From NCBI RefSeq assembly GCF_001949145.1, contig NW_019091429.1, forward strand, positions 115,212 through 179,211: 64,000 nucleotides of DNA, in the 5' to 3' direction. Positions 28,001 to 36,720 of the stretch are shown in pieces (positions within the stretch are counted from its first letter, which is position 1; each line of letters opens with the position of its first letter). The stretch is from Acanthaster planci (lineage: Eukaryota > Echinodermata > Asteroidea > Valvatida > Acanthasteridae). The notes beneath the pieces are model-generated. The model ran no database searches, was not told the DNA's origin, and worked only from the letters and a program-made list of their open reading frames with translations. The translations under genes and the position numbers were made by a program.

Positions 28001-31000
28001 GAGCGAAGTTTCTTCTCTTCTTGTCCCAACTGCATTTCAAGATTCTCAAGTTCCTCTGGTAAACAAGTATTCACACTCAATTCAAAATATTTAGCCAAAT
28101 ATCAAAGGGTCCAAGTGAATATTTTTCTTACAATGTTTTGGCTGCCCCTTTATACTAATCTTCAATGTGCAAAAATTAGTTGAAATCCCTTTTGGATTAA
28201 GTGACTGATCTCCATTTAATGACTGGATAGCATGTGCTCATGTTGCTGTGCATACATGTGGTTATTATTATTTTCTGGGCCTCCAAAGATGATGGCAAAC
28301 ACATTCTAAGTGGCACAAAGCACTATCGTTAAGTAAGTTCTCAAGCAACATTGCAGAGTACTGAATGATAAATGTATGTGCAACTAAACAATATGTGACG
28401 CGGGATTATGTATAGGAAAATTTTTACTTAATAAAAATGAGCTTCTAAGCTTCTTTGACCTGGAAATTTTCCAAATTCCATTTCTGAGCAACAAACCATT
28501 GACACAATCATTAGTCATGAACTCCAAATGAAGTCAAAGAACCAAGGTTTTTAATGCAAAATATCCCAAAACTGTATGCTCAATTTCGGTCAAATACAGA
28601 GGAGTCTCGATCAATGTGATGTTAAACAATAAAGCACCATCCACATCAACTTCATCAAAGTTGTCTTCGCCTGGGATAACCTGCTGCAGTGAATTCTGCA
28701 TGATTCTTGGTAACCCAAATCGCAGTAATCGTTCTTCAAACACATCTTACACTTTATTCATTGTTTTTTCTGTCTTCTGTCCTTACCTTGTTCAAATCTC
28801 TTGTCAGCTTCTTGTCGCTCAGTCTCTGTGACTGCCTGTTTGTCTAGTACCTGTAGGGTCCGCAGGTGGAACACTGCAAACAGCCTGTGGTGTGGCAGGT
28901 CACATAACGGATTGTCCGCAAGTGAGAGATGCACCAGATCCTTGAGTGGACGAAGTCTGAACACATCAGACAGCTGTGGATAGAATGAGGAGGAACTTCC
29001 AGTTCACCACTTGCTGCTTGGGAACCTCATTTTGAGCACCATGGGTTTATATGCAGAGTTGGGGTGCCCAAAATGGGACAAAAGAGCTGGTCCGTGTAAC
29101 AAAAGACTGTACTCGGAACAAAAGACCTGCTGCTGGGAATTGCCACCATTTTTCAGCTTGCATTTTTTGAAGGTAGTCCGGCACTGTTTTTAAACAGTAT
29201 ACCTTTGTTTGGGGCATAGTGCGCCCGCGGATTAGCCCCGCGGACAAAAGTGCTCCAGGGCCCCATTGATGAGTGACACAGAACTGGTGCATGCTAATCC
29301 AGCCGCGTTTGAAAAGATGCCACTCGCATTCACTGGGGACAAAGGAAATTACGAAACACCTCACAATTCTGGGCTCTCTTTACAGGGTGGCAGGCCTGGC
29401 TGAAATATTCAGGAGTCAATGAAGGTTACCTGGCTTCTTAGAGTAGCAACCAAAGAGTCATTCGTGTGAGTGTAAATGTCCATTGCATAAAATGATGAAT
29501 TTTTGAAGATTTTTGAAAACTGAAACTCTCGAAATCGCCCGTATATGTGCACTGCATTTTTAAAAGTACCCGGCAGCATGTGGTTAAGAAGAGACTTTGT
29601 GACAAGAGAACAGGCTAGATTCACAATGTCGATTTAAAATCATCAAGCTTTTACTCATTGGTTGGTTGGTTTGTGTTTTTTCTACAATTTGGAAAACAGA
29701 ATAAAGACAGAGAATTTCAGACCAAAGTAATTTGTGGAAAGTTATGATGCAGCATGAAAGAAACAAAAGGTTTACGGAAGAAGCATTCTGTACAACTCCT
29801 AATAAATTGTAGATATCATAACCAAGATGTGAAGATGCAATGGCGAGGAAAAATCTTTAAATCTGCAGCCATTAAACCTGTTCTATTTTCTCATGGCACC
29901 AGCAGGATCAAACAAAGTCTGATCACAGAAAGGAGATGAGTTATAATAATTATTTATTTGACCTTGACAGAAACAATACTGGAAACAAAACAAATACACA
30001 AGTACATGTATGTGAGCATTAACACACTTTAGGAATATACAATAATTATAATAATTCTTAGAAGGTTGAGGGCAGCAGTTTGAATTAAAGTGAATCACTG
30101 CAGGGAACTTGAAGTAAACTCACAGAGTACAGAAGATTTCCCGCGATGTGGAACACCCTCAGAGCAGAGAGTTTCTTGCCTAGCCAGGCCGGTATGGTCT
30201 CAATCAGATTATGCGACAGGTTCAAGCTCTGCAGGTGCATCAAGGTCTCCAGACCTTCCACCTTGCCAATCCTATTGCAGCTGATGTCTAGTTCCCGAAG
30301 CTGTGTCAGGTGGTGGAGTCTCTCAATCTTGCTGATCTGGTTGTGGCTAATCTTTAGGACTTGAAGATTGACCAGACCCTCTAGATTCTCAATGTACTGT
30401 GAAAATAGAGGTTCACAAGACAAGTAAGATGGGCAAAAGGTTAGATTATCCAAATGATGCAGTGGCACAACCCTAGAGGACCTGGGTTTTTTCGCAAGCC
30501 AATTTTTGAGCGATTTAGGAAAATAGCTCCTGGTCACTCAGGCATGAAAATCTGTTCATGATCGCAAGTTTGATAACAGCATGACACTCTAATCAACCCA
30601 TGTAGGAGAAGAGATTTTTGAAAAATGTTCACATTTTTATTTTACAGTTAATTTTCTGACTGTATACTTTTTCTGATACACCCTGTACAAGAGTGATTTA
30701 CAAGTAGCCCCCCCAAAAAACATGTAAGGTTATACTGGCTTTGGGCACTTGAACAGGGTGGGAGTTTACATACTCTTATTTTCTTGCCATCATCCTTGGT
30801 TGTCAGGGTCAGATTTAGGGTCGTAATATCCTTCACCACATCTTTGCCTGATATCTTCTTGATCATGACATCGTTGATGTACCGCACGAGTGACTTCTCT
30901 CCCGAATCTGAAAGCAAAATGGTAGGTATATAAAGAACGTACATGCTCGGCAGGGCAAGATGGAGGAGATGCAGTGTACTGCCAGTGAGGTCAAGTACCA

Positions 31001-32067
31001 GTGGTGTGTAATGCCCCCCTATTGTTAAACTTGAAATCAAGCCGGTAATCGGATGGTTTTATTTGCCTGCCACGTGCTGCACAGTGAGTACGGACGTACC
31101 ACATATTTGTTGCAGTGGTGGGGATGGTACATAACATCAACCAACCATTATGCATGCCCTCCAACAGACATGTCAGAGCGTTGCAAAGTGAATGCAGTAT
31201 TGGCATAAAGGAGCCACGCTTGTACTATTATGACTGTGCTGATGGATAAAACGCTATAAAACGAGTTGTCATCAAGTCTATCCTTCACATGTCCTATAGC
31301 CCTTTTTCCTGTGATGTCAAGATCATGCTGGACCTATGATGTGTTGTGATGGTAATGAGTGCATAGTGTTGCGATGGTAATCTACCTATTCAAGATAAAT
31401 CAGTCAAGCACGCAGCCTTCACACATGCGCATGCATGCACGTGGTTGAAGCTGTCCGTAGGAATATATGCAATCACCGTGGCGAAGGCGGTCCACACGTG
31501 GTGGTATTGTTTGCATTTAGTAACATGGGTGAAAAAGGTCTATCGAGTCTAATGAAGAGATTGCACATAAGACATTGTGAACTCCTGATGAAAGTAAGAG
31601 CCAAGAATTTTAAAATCAGCCGAATTCTATCTCTGATACATAAAAAATGCCTCTAGCTTAACACACGCCTTTGTTGGGAAGGTCACTGCACTGTCATGCA
31701 AATTTTAGGTCACAGAGGAAGAAAAATTTTCATTTTCAAAAAGAAGCCATGAAAAGTTAAATTACACTGCCCCAAACTGAGAGAGGCATCACATGTACAT
31801 CTCATCAAATGGCATTTGTGACTCAATGCAGTAACCATGTTAATTATTAACTTATCAGAGATGAAGATGCCGGATACCAGCTTATGGTCAGGTATAAAGA
31901 AGCAGTTGGTTACCATTGCGGTCATCTTCATCCTTGGCAGGCTTCATCGGTTTGGGATTTCTCGCCACTGGCTGGGGTAGTTTCCTCTTAGAGACCGGCT
32001 GTGTCTTGCCTGTCTTAGGGGTGCTACCTGTCCCGGACAATGGAGTAGGTCTTCCTGCTTTTCTCAT
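366..32067 (-). CDS. CNTRL: Centriolin (CNTRL) orthologue, 3' end outside window
   Basis: Centriolin is a large coiled-coil protein of the mother-centriole subdistal appendages and the midbody. It anchors exocyst and SNARE components for abscission and helps organise microtubules. I chained 33 coding exons on the minus strand; every junction is GT-AG and every codon phase agrees, giving about 2055 residues without a stop. The order matches human centriolin: basic N-terminus, leucine-rich repeats, coiled coil, Pro-rich linker with a CNVPEHH motif, second coiled coil. Diagnostic matches recalled from the human protein include ESPYIGK followed by YKRN (about residue 360), QELAFHKIDAKFEPL, and LRELDIS-type repeats. 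The start ATG at 32065-32067 has an in-frame TAA four codons upstream. Human centriolin is about 2325 residues, so a few hundred codons should lie left of position 366. The individual exons are given in the four block entries. Orthology is by recognition, not by a search. Confidence 0.95.
690..840. repeat. Dispersed repeat, copy 1
   Basis: Shares with 12900-13050 the words TTCATGGATCACCTC, GAGTTTTACT and AAGCAGTCAATAT in the same order and orientation at about 75 percent identity. It is noncoding, inside a CNTRL intron, and of unknown class. Confidence 0.5.
1885..2117. mobile_element. Partial family A element in CNTRL intron
   Basis: Starts TTGACCACTTGCTGCTGGGG (degenerate end) and carries CATGGCCAGGGTCTC, GTAACAAAAGACTGTACTCG, GGCTGCTGGGCATTACC and GATAATCCAGCCTTGTTTTG. 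It then fades after GGTTTGGGGCATTTAGTACG. It is very similar to the copy at 26633. The right half and right terminus are missing, so it is a 5'-end fragment. Confidence 0.6.
3185..3370. repeat. Degenerate ATGACA/GATGAT low-complexity stretch
   Basis: About 185 bp of irregular GATGA, ATGACA and AATGAT words in a CNTRL intron. It produces spurious Ile/Val/Thr-rich reading frames on the minus strand. It is simple-sequence decay with no fixed period. Confidence 0.6.
6707..6895. mobile_element. TTAA-bounded MITE in CNTRL intron
   Basis: A 189-bp element that begins TTAACCCCTTCGCT and ends CGTGAAGGGGTTAA, so the termini are inverted repeats with TTAA at both ends. TTAA target sites followed by CCC are typical of piggyBac-type transposition. 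The interior is GC-richer than the intron around it and has no reading frame. It sits between coding exons 6632-6679 and 7010-7063 and fills most of that small intron. Confidence 0.7.
7529..7680. repeat. Inverted-repeat hairpin element in CNTRL intron
   Basis: The arm ATTTGAGAAAGAAG... (7529 to about 7574) and the arm ending ...CTTCTTTCTCAAAT (about 7636-7680) are about 90 percent reverse complements over roughly 45 bp, with a spacer of about 60 bp. It has no coding capacity. A second, shorter inverted pair (GGCGGAAAGCA near 7775 and TGCTTTCCGCC near 7852) follows immediately, so two small hairpins may be nested or adjacent. Confidence 0.6.
8219..10677 (-). CDS. CNTRL: CNTRL exons 21-23: Pro/Gln-rich central linker
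   Basis: Exons 10469-10677, 9050-9620 and 8219-8571 (residues about 1118 to 1495). The first still contains a short helix (LEHLLREIERLKHALQQQR) and then turns to low-complexity Pro/Gly/Gln sequence (SAYIYSPPMQ). The 571-bp exon is the longest coding exon of the gene and is almost entirely Pro/Gln/Ser/Gly: PSQAPPSLPNQPRPPP, with repeated QPPP and PSQ elements. The last ends LPPGGLFCNVPEHHHM, equivalent to human MGVLHCNVPEHHNLEN, which fixes the alignment. Human centriolin has a Pro-rich, Tyr-containing linker in the same place (VYGPPP repeats), so composition and position are conserved although the sequence is not. The linker is probably disordered and separates two rod segments. Confidence 0.9.
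9890..10335. repeat. GACTTG-rich low-complexity repeat
   Basis: Scattered GACTTG and TTGACTTGA words cluster at 9920-9975 and again at 10255-10330, with plain sequence between them. Both clusters are in the intron between CNTRL exons 9050-9620 and 10469-10677. This is a simple-repeat-derived stretch, possibly the ends of one decayed element. Confidence 0.45.
11175..11930. repeat. Long inverted repeat spanning a CNTRL intron
   Basis: The stretch about 11185-11290 and the stretch about 11845-11930 are reverse complements at roughly 80 percent: both read CCAGCAGAATAT(C/T)GTTTTGGAAC on opposite strands. The enclosed 550 bp has no exon or reading frame. It resembles a decayed terminal-inverted-repeat element. 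The right arm ends only about 35 bp from the donor side of exon 11965-12081. Confidence 0.5.
11965..28055 (-). CDS. CNTRL: CNTRL exons 5-20: first long coiled coil
   Basis: Sixteen exons: 27862-28055, 26128-26253, 25314-25536, 23932-24041, 22488-22676, 20397-20550, 19636-19865, 18938-19117, 18220-18351, 17594-17857, 16661-16777, 14630-14770, 14326-14448, 13615-13764, 12565-12718 and 11965-12081 (residues about 250 to 1117). All encode Glu/Lys/Gln/Arg-rich heptad sequence with few prolines, typical of a parallel coiled coil. The exception is the ESPYIGKAGYKRN segment in 25314-25536, which also interrupts the human coiled coil. A second conserved island is HPDDVVARINQLKRHLEHG with LGRSLAEVEDTV in 17594-17857, matching the human RPEEVAARVDEL and LGKSLADLQ segment. 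The gap at 26862-27493 falls in the intron between the first two exons listed and breaks no codon. The intron 14771-16660 carries a Penelope-like remnant. Confidence 0.92.
12900..13050. repeat. Dispersed repeat, copy 2
   Basis: Partner of 690-840: CCATGGATCACCTCAAGAGG, TTAGTTTTACT and GAAGCAGTCAATATGTG. The match extends upstream through CTCAGTAATCCAAGAAGAATTC versus CTCAGTGATCCTCAGAAGATTC. The class is unknown; termini are not resolved. Confidence 0.5.
15580..16340 (+). mobile_element. Penelope-like retroelement remnant (RT end plus GIY-YIG endonuclease)
   Basis: Plus-strand, antisense to CNTRL, inside the intron between exons 16661-16777 and 14630-14770. Reading from about 15589 gives FLDIHLSRNPDNTLNHHIHP then KPTHT, the end of a Penelope-like reverse transcriptase (FLDxxxxR...YRKPTHT). 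Reading from about 16041 gives GVYRIPCECGQAYIGGTSRN, the N-terminal half of a GIY-YIG nuclease (VYxIPCxCG..YIGETGR), with the downstream His/Lys region recognisable (HHIKQDNAELIIHMQNW). The pieces lie in different frames and are broken by stops, so it is dead. A C-rich tail to about 16600 may be its 3' flank. The catalytic Tyr and Gly of YIG are present; the downstream Arg/Glu positions are degraded. Confidence 0.8.
20680..21090. repeat. Degraded family B relative
   Basis: Shares with 24750-25080 the series ATTGAAAAGTGCACTTTTTG, TTTTGTGCACAAAA and TTTGCTCATGAATAAGG. No clear termini. It lies in the CNTRL intron upstream (in transcript order) of exon 20397-20550. Confidence 0.4.
21572..22164. 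mobile_element. TTAA-bounded element, family A, complete copy
   Basis: Begins TTAACCACTTCGGGCCGGGG and ends CAGCATGTGGTTAA (593 bp), giving imperfect terminal inverted repeats flanked by TTAA. The interior contains family landmarks shared with other copies in this window: AAAATTCATC near one end, CTGGATTATC, and CTTTTGTTACAAGGCCCAGT near the other. No protein is encoded. The piggyBac-like classification rests on the TTAA ends and the absence of coding sequence, and is inference. It lies in the CNTRL intron 20551-22487. Confidence 0.75.
23170..23350. repeat. Imperfect tandem duplication in CNTRL intron
   Basis: Two units, about 23177-23245 and 23275-23345, share GGACTGG, ACTCGTTTTAACCG/GCTCGTCTTAACCG, AATCT and TTATATTA/TGTATTACAG. 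The spacing is about 100 bp. It is noncoding. Confidence 0.4.
24750..25080. repeat. Degraded family B relative
   Basis: Contains ATTGAAAAGTACACTTTTAC, TTTTGTGCACAAATCAAGG and GACATCATAGTTTTGCTCAT followed by AAATATGG, in the same order as the 20680-21000 stretch (ATTGAAAAGTGCACTTTTTG, TTTTGTGCACAAAACAGG, GATGTCAAAAATTTGCTCAT). Boundaries are uncertain. It lies in the long CNTRL intron 24042-25313, where I see no exon. Confidence 0.45.
26633..26861. mobile_element. TTAA-bounded element, family A, runs into assembly gap
   Basis: Begins TTAACCACTTCCTGCCGGGG, followed by GTAACAAAAGACCGTACTCC, GGCTGCTGGGCATTACC and ATAATCCAGCCTTGTTTTG in the same order as the other copies of this orientation. The known sequence stops at 26861 where the run of N begins, so the right terminus is not visible. 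Confidence 0.65.
26862..27493. other. Assembly gap (N run)
   Basis: 632 undetermined bases inside a CNTRL intron. The left flank is a family A element, so the gap probably reflects repeat-driven assembly failure. The flanking exons 26128-26253 and 27862-28055 join in phase, so no coding loss is implied. Confidence 0.98.
28787..32067 (-). CDS. CNTRL: CNTRL exons 1-4: basic N-terminus and leucine-rich repeats
   Basis: Coding exons are 31914-32067, 30774-30907, 30124-30396 and 28787-28973 (residues 1 to about 249). The first encodes a Lys/Pro/Thr-rich basic leader starting MRKAGRPTPLSG. The second and third give the leucine-rich repeats: YIENLEGLVNLQVL, LTQLRELDISCN, MHLQSLNLSHN and AWLGKKLSALRVF. 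The fourth completes the cap with RPLKDLVHLSLADNP and FHLRTLQVLDKQAVT, followed by the start of the helix. In human centriolin the equivalent segment carries the LRRs ahead of the coiled coil. Phases: exon 1 ends after one codon base, exon 2 begins with two, exon 3 is phase 0 throughout, and exon 4 ends after one base. A TTAA-bounded element copy (29003-29587) lies in the intron between exons 3 and 4. Confidence 0.93.
29003..29587. mobile_element. TTAA-bounded element, family A, inverted relative to 21572 copy
   Basis: Begins TTCACCACTTGCTGCTTGGG (terminal TTAA mutated to TTCA) and ends CCCGGCAGCATGTGGTTAA. The landmarks run in the opposite order to the 21572 copy: GGACAAAAGAGCTGG then GTAACAAAAGACTGTACTCGG near the left, and ATGATGAATTTTTGAAGATT near the right. 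About 585 bp and noncoding. It lies in the CNTRL intron between the exons at 28787-28973 and 30124-30396. Confidence 0.65.
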
Positions 32068-33130
32068 GCTGATGATTTACTTTCTTGCTGTCTCAGCCAC
32101 ATCTATCAAATGCATGACAAAACAGAAGAAAACAAGCATAATAGTTATATTTTTTTTCAGCTTTTTGTTGCACAATTTGTTGCTAATTTTTTTTTAATTC
32201 TTAAGCTATGGTTATAGTATAATATTTTATTTATGTACAGCCTGTTGAGATCTGTTTTATGATGTAATGTACCTGAAACAATAAATATTATTATTATCAC
32301 TGCACATCTCTCTTTCCGGGGACTGATTTTGTCCTTGAATAAAGGGACTTCTCCAACTACAAGGACCTCCTCCATGTTGTGATGTATGCCAGTTGGGGAT
32401 ATATATTTGGAAGGCACCTCCCCCCCCCCAGTTTTTTGTCATTTTAAACTTGTAAAACTGGTCAGCTCCCCTCCCAAAATCACAGACGACACTCTCTTCA
32501 TTATGCTGACCCAACTTTTTGGAAATTTCAAATTGTAAATTGCGAGAAAATGTGACTTTTTTATTGATAAACTAGCCATGCAAGTTTGAATCCACCATAA
32601 GGTGTATGTCATGTGTTAAAACACTCACAGTTTCCCCTCATAATTTCCCTCAAAACTCAAAACCCTGCCCTGTTTTGACAACATGAACCCTACAGTTTTT
32701 GAGCATGATGTCACAATCTACCAAGGTAAATTCAAAAGTTAAAATCTAGCTCTCTCTTTATTATCATGATTATAGGAACAGGGTCCCTAAATTTACAATC
32801 CCCCAAACGTTAGGCCTAAACAATCTTGACAATCCTACCGCCAGAACTGTGGGTGTGGGGGTAATACAGAGGTAGGCTACTCCCAATTCCATCCAGGTCA
32901 TTGAGTCAACTGAATCAAATAGTCGGCAAAGCCTCTAGGTTTAGTATCAGCCTCAGGAAACATACCAACCATACCATGCCAACCAACATGCAACATGACC
33001 AAACTTATATTAAATTATTAGTGAAAAAAGAATAGTCAAGAATACGGTTTGACATATTTGATTGCGCACAAAAGTTAAACCGTCTGAAACATAGGCAAAT
33101 ATCTATATAAAAAGAGCCATGCTAACTTAC

Positions 33131-33225
33131 AGTGAGGGCCTGGGAGTCTACAATTTTGAGTGAGAGAGGTAGCCAATACTTTGAATCAGCAGTTGAACTA
33201 GCCGCCATGATTGTTTGCCGCATTA
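33131..33225 (-). other. Candidate CNTRL first exon (5' UTR or alternative start)
   Basis: On the minus strand an ATG in good context (ATCATGGCGGC) at 33206-33208 opens 26 codons, MAASSTADSKYWLPLSLKI then VDSQALT, ending at a consensus donor (ACT then GTAAGT) at 33130. The next plausible acceptor is TTTGATAG ending at 32103, preceded by a pyrimidine-rich tract. Splicing there would put exon 2 at 31914-32102. The 26-codon frame would then run 12 more codons and stop in a TGA overlapping the CNTRL start codon as ATGA. It could be 5' UTR with an upstream ORF, the first exon of an isoform skipping exon 2, or a short unrelated exon. The transcription start is not visible, and the upper boundary is set by the inverted-repeat element starting at 33226. 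Confidence 0.4.
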
Positions 33226-33582
33226 TGTTGTTACGCCCCAACTATAGTATAAGTCCCAACTATAGTTGGGCCCGTCCCAACTAGAGTGCTACAGTTGGGC
33301 CGGCCCAACTACAGCAGAGAGGTCCTGTGTGCATGATGTGCCCAGCTTGTGCCAAAGCCATATTGTTTACAAATGTCATGTCATTGGTCATAGGACTAGA
33401 TGAACAGATGAAGTGCCACATTTTAGATGAATTGTGTCAAGTGTGAGACACACTGACTTTGATAACGTTGAGACATTTGCCACACACATTAATTGGTCAA
33501 CAATAGTTGGGCCAGCCCAACTGCAGCACTACAGTTGGGGCTGTATAGTTGGGACTTATACTATAGTTGGGGCGTAACAACA
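33226..33582. mobile_element. Terminal-inverted-repeat element (MITE) at the CNTRL 5' end
   Basis: The left end begins TGTTGTTACGCCCCAACTAT and continues for about 90 bp. The right end (about 33497-33582) is its near-perfect reverse complement, ending ATAGTTGGGGCGTAACAACA. Both arms are built from repeats of CCCAACTATAG/AGTTGGG, so each arm is itself partly palindromic. The centre (about 33317-33496) is unique and has no reading frame. Length is about 357 bp with no coding capacity, as expected of a non-autonomous DNA transposon. I cannot fix a target-site duplication with certainty. It lies 18 bp from the ATG of the candidate first exon. Confidence 0.8.
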
Positions 33583-35580
33583 ACCCTAGCTAAGGAAGCC
33601 CATGCAGGACTTGCATACTGGCAACATAATATATTATAGGTGCTATGCTTGATCCTCAGTCGTCCAGGTTACTGACTTTTTGTACCGATTACAATGACCT
33701 GAAAGGTTCAGAGTGCGCCAGAAAAGGGTAAATTTGTACTCAGACAAGGTCATTCCCATGTTTACTCAGCACTGTGAGTGCGAGCAGTGGCACAGATCTA
33801 TGCGGGGGGGGGGGCGTGAGGGTTTTGGGCTGGAAATAACGTGACACTGGGGGGCACTGTTCATCAGTAGCATTATGTGTCAGTGAGGGGGTGATGGAAT
33901 TGAGTCACAGGCTCAGAAAGTCAACACATATTATGTGTAAAAGACAAGATACATTTCAATTAGCAATATTTAATGTTTTGTGCCTCCATTCAAGTTCAAA
34001 GGGAACCGAAGACAAGCTTTGGATATTTTTGTCAAATTCAAGATAAATTAGGGGCACCGTGGGAAGACCTGGGGGAGGATACACCACTGCCTCGTACTTG
34101 ACTGTTGCGCTTAGAATTTAGTAGGGCCATAATAACTTGGAGGGAGTATATGCCAGGACTCATGAATATCTACCTAAAACATGTATCCAGAAACAATGTC
34201 ATTGGTGTCCGTCAGCCATCCCAAAATAAATATGGGTTCCATAGGATCCATGCATTTTCGGATGCTTTTAAATTCCCTGATATTATTGTCATAAATCCAC
34301 ATATACTAAGATTAACCAAAACGAATACCTAAAAACGTATTTTTATTTATCTGTTGTTCTATTTAAACTTAATAATTTGGGTCTAATGCAGGATGTATGA
34401 ACGTATTTGGCTCCTCCACTCGACAGACCGAAATGGCCGACTGTAATTCGCACTGTTCAAAAGTCATCCAAATTTTCAAAAGCCTCTGAAGTTAAGAGTA
34501 GCACAGTCATCTTATCATCCTTCTGGCTCTTTACCAATTGCATGGGGTGCTAATAAGTACTGTTGTTTTTGTTGGCACTGAATATGGAGTCCAAAAAAAT
34601 AGGGAGAGGGTATATCTCTCATCCCCGCCCTTGGCTGATAAACGACAGACGACAGAAGTCAGCAACTAACAGCATTGTGTACATTTCCAACTCAGTTTCT
34701 GCAGTGGTTTGAAGATGATACCACCTAGCAGAACATAAAGCCATCTTACTAGTGGCGTTGTCGTAGCTGACAAAAAGACCCTGTGCAGTTCGCCGGAGTT
34801 TTGGTGGTATCGGCAGACATGATGTAAATAATAGTGAAGGTATACGTAGCTACGTACATGAGATCCCAAACCTTATTTATTGGGACGCAATGCTACTTGT
34901 AAAATGGAAATATATGGTTTCACACGGCACACCACAGTCCTATGTCAACCGTGAGTGGATTTTAATTAATCTCCAGCTGGCCATCAGTAAGTGGCTCCTT
35001 TGCTCCCATTAAGCCCTACCCCTAGACATTGGTGGGGCACACGTTGTATGAGCCAGTTTTCAAGTTGCTCACAGAGAGAATCTTGGTCTAAAAGAAAACC
35101 GTACGAAAAATAATACGAAAAGTAAGGGGAATCTGACAGAATGAATGAATGTAACCAGCTTCATGATTGTCACATGAACTACTATCGTCGAAGACCTAAA
35201 CCAGGACATCAACATAAAATACAGTGGTCATCTATTCATTTATCTATTATTTGTTACATATTTGATTCATCTAAAACTTCAGTGTGGACATAGACCTATT
35301 TAACTATAGGCACTTGAAAGAGACGTTCCAAGGCAATAAAGGAGACCCTGACCATCCGAGACATCCCACAATTCCAGATCCTCGTCATGTGGTTCTTTGG
35401 AAATCCAAGAATTTGTTTTTCTTATTTTGATGTTGCCCTAGGCCTGTTTGTAGAATTGACCCAGAACCTGAGGCACTAGGTGAAGTCACTGACATCCTTC
35501 AGTACCCCCTCCCCTCAGTTTTGTTCTTAAATGGTTTGTTTTCTGGTATGTTGATGTAAATCACCTCGTTCTTCTTAGCG
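33583..35580. other. Intergenic stretch, no gene recognised
   Basis: I see only short reading frames without splice-supported homology. There is a G-run at about 33807-33818 and otherwise AT-rich unique sequence. Confidence 0.5.
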
Positions 35581-36010
35581 TTAAAGCAAAACCAACTCAT
35601 TTATACTTTGATTCGACGTGAAGAAGTAGTTCCTGTGCCAGGCCCAGTCTTCATCTGAGAGCAGTACAATGTCGCTCTCCAAGTCTAGATTGGTCTCTGT
35701 AACAGCAAAGTGACGCCCTGGGCAATAGGGAAGGTGTGACAGTAATCTCTTGCAACACTCCTGCAGTGATATTGAAAGCGTCAGTTTTGCCGTTATGAAC
35801 CGCTTTGGCTCGCTGTGTGCTTGCATAGGCAGGATGGCAAGGAGAATACGTGGGGGCACTCGGTGTGTTTTGAGGATCCTGATCAAATTCCCGCCATGAA
35901 GTCAAATGTAAACTTTCTTCTTCGCAGTAAAAGTTGTTGCCGACCATGCGTGAACTTCCAGTGCAAACAATAGCCACCCATGTGTAATAACAGTCGATGT
36001 CTGTAAACAA
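35581..36010 (-). other. Unrecognised open stretch, possible terminal exon
   Basis: Two overlapping minus-strand frames stay open here. One (36010 to 35651) contains CYYTWVAIVCTGSSRM and several Cys. It begins next to a good acceptor (TTTTGTTTACAG, ending about 36001). The other (35886 to 35581) reads LIRILKTHRVPPRILLAIL and then SDIVLLSDEDWAWHRNYF before a stop. I do not recognise either as a protein family. It could be the last exon of a gene whose other exons I did not find, a remnant of the neighbouring retroelement, or chance. Confidence 0.2.
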
Positions 36011-36414
36011 AAGAAAGGTCTATTAAGCCCAGTGAGTGAGCGGCAACCGGCAAAGGCCAGGTGCCACACTAGCATGGTGCTTCAGTTCGGGGTGCATTCC
36101 CCCAAATGGTTGTATTTCTGCACGCGAGCTCATTAATATTTTGTGATCCCACGGGATTTTTTTTACAATAAGACAGGCCATAATCAGGAAGCATCATAGA
36201 TATATTTCTATAAATCCCGAATTTAGGACTAATAGTTTCCAGCTCGGGGTACTTCTTTCACAAAAAGCCCCAATTTTGGAGTGAGGCGGGCGGCTACATT
36301 CAGAAATGAGCGCTTAGTTTTACTGCTATTTTGGGGGTATCTTCATTCAAAGGCGAATAAGAAAAACTTTTCGTGGCTGACCCCTATGAAATTGAAACGA
36401 AAATTGATCTTTTA

Positions 36415-36720
36415 GCCATGCACATTGTGGGCACAGAAAAAGTCCCATCCGAGGAGAAATTGTCGGTTGATGCCTCGGACAACTTGGAAAGTATGTGTTG
36501 TAGAAAAAGATACGACCTTGACAGCAATTTGAATTGTGCCTAGGGTGTCCTTCCGCTGACCAGTGACAGATTGGGTGTGGAGAAATTGGTGTGTTATCGG
36601 TTTTTTGCTGAGACTTGGGATTTGCATTCAAACTTCATCGCTTATGATGGAAATATCAGAACCGGTATCGAGGAGAGCGTGAACAGGGGTGTTGTCAACG
36701 AGAACAGGTGCAAAAGTCTT
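36415..36720 (-). pseudogene. Retropepsin-like aspartic protease fragment with in-frame stop
   Basis: The minus-strand frame from about 36720 reads VLVDNTPVHALLDTGSDISI, holding the catalytic DTG of a retroviral-type protease. A TGA interrupts it about 11 codons after the DTG. The same frame then continues to INRQFLLGWDFF, matching the C-terminal (I/L)LGxDFL signature of Ty3/Gypsy proteases. The following sequence is not recognisable as reverse transcriptase. This is a dead copy. Confidence 0.7.

Noticed and set aside
34105-34332. 75-codon plus-strand frame
   Set aside because: No recognisable domain, no splice support, and length compatible with chance.
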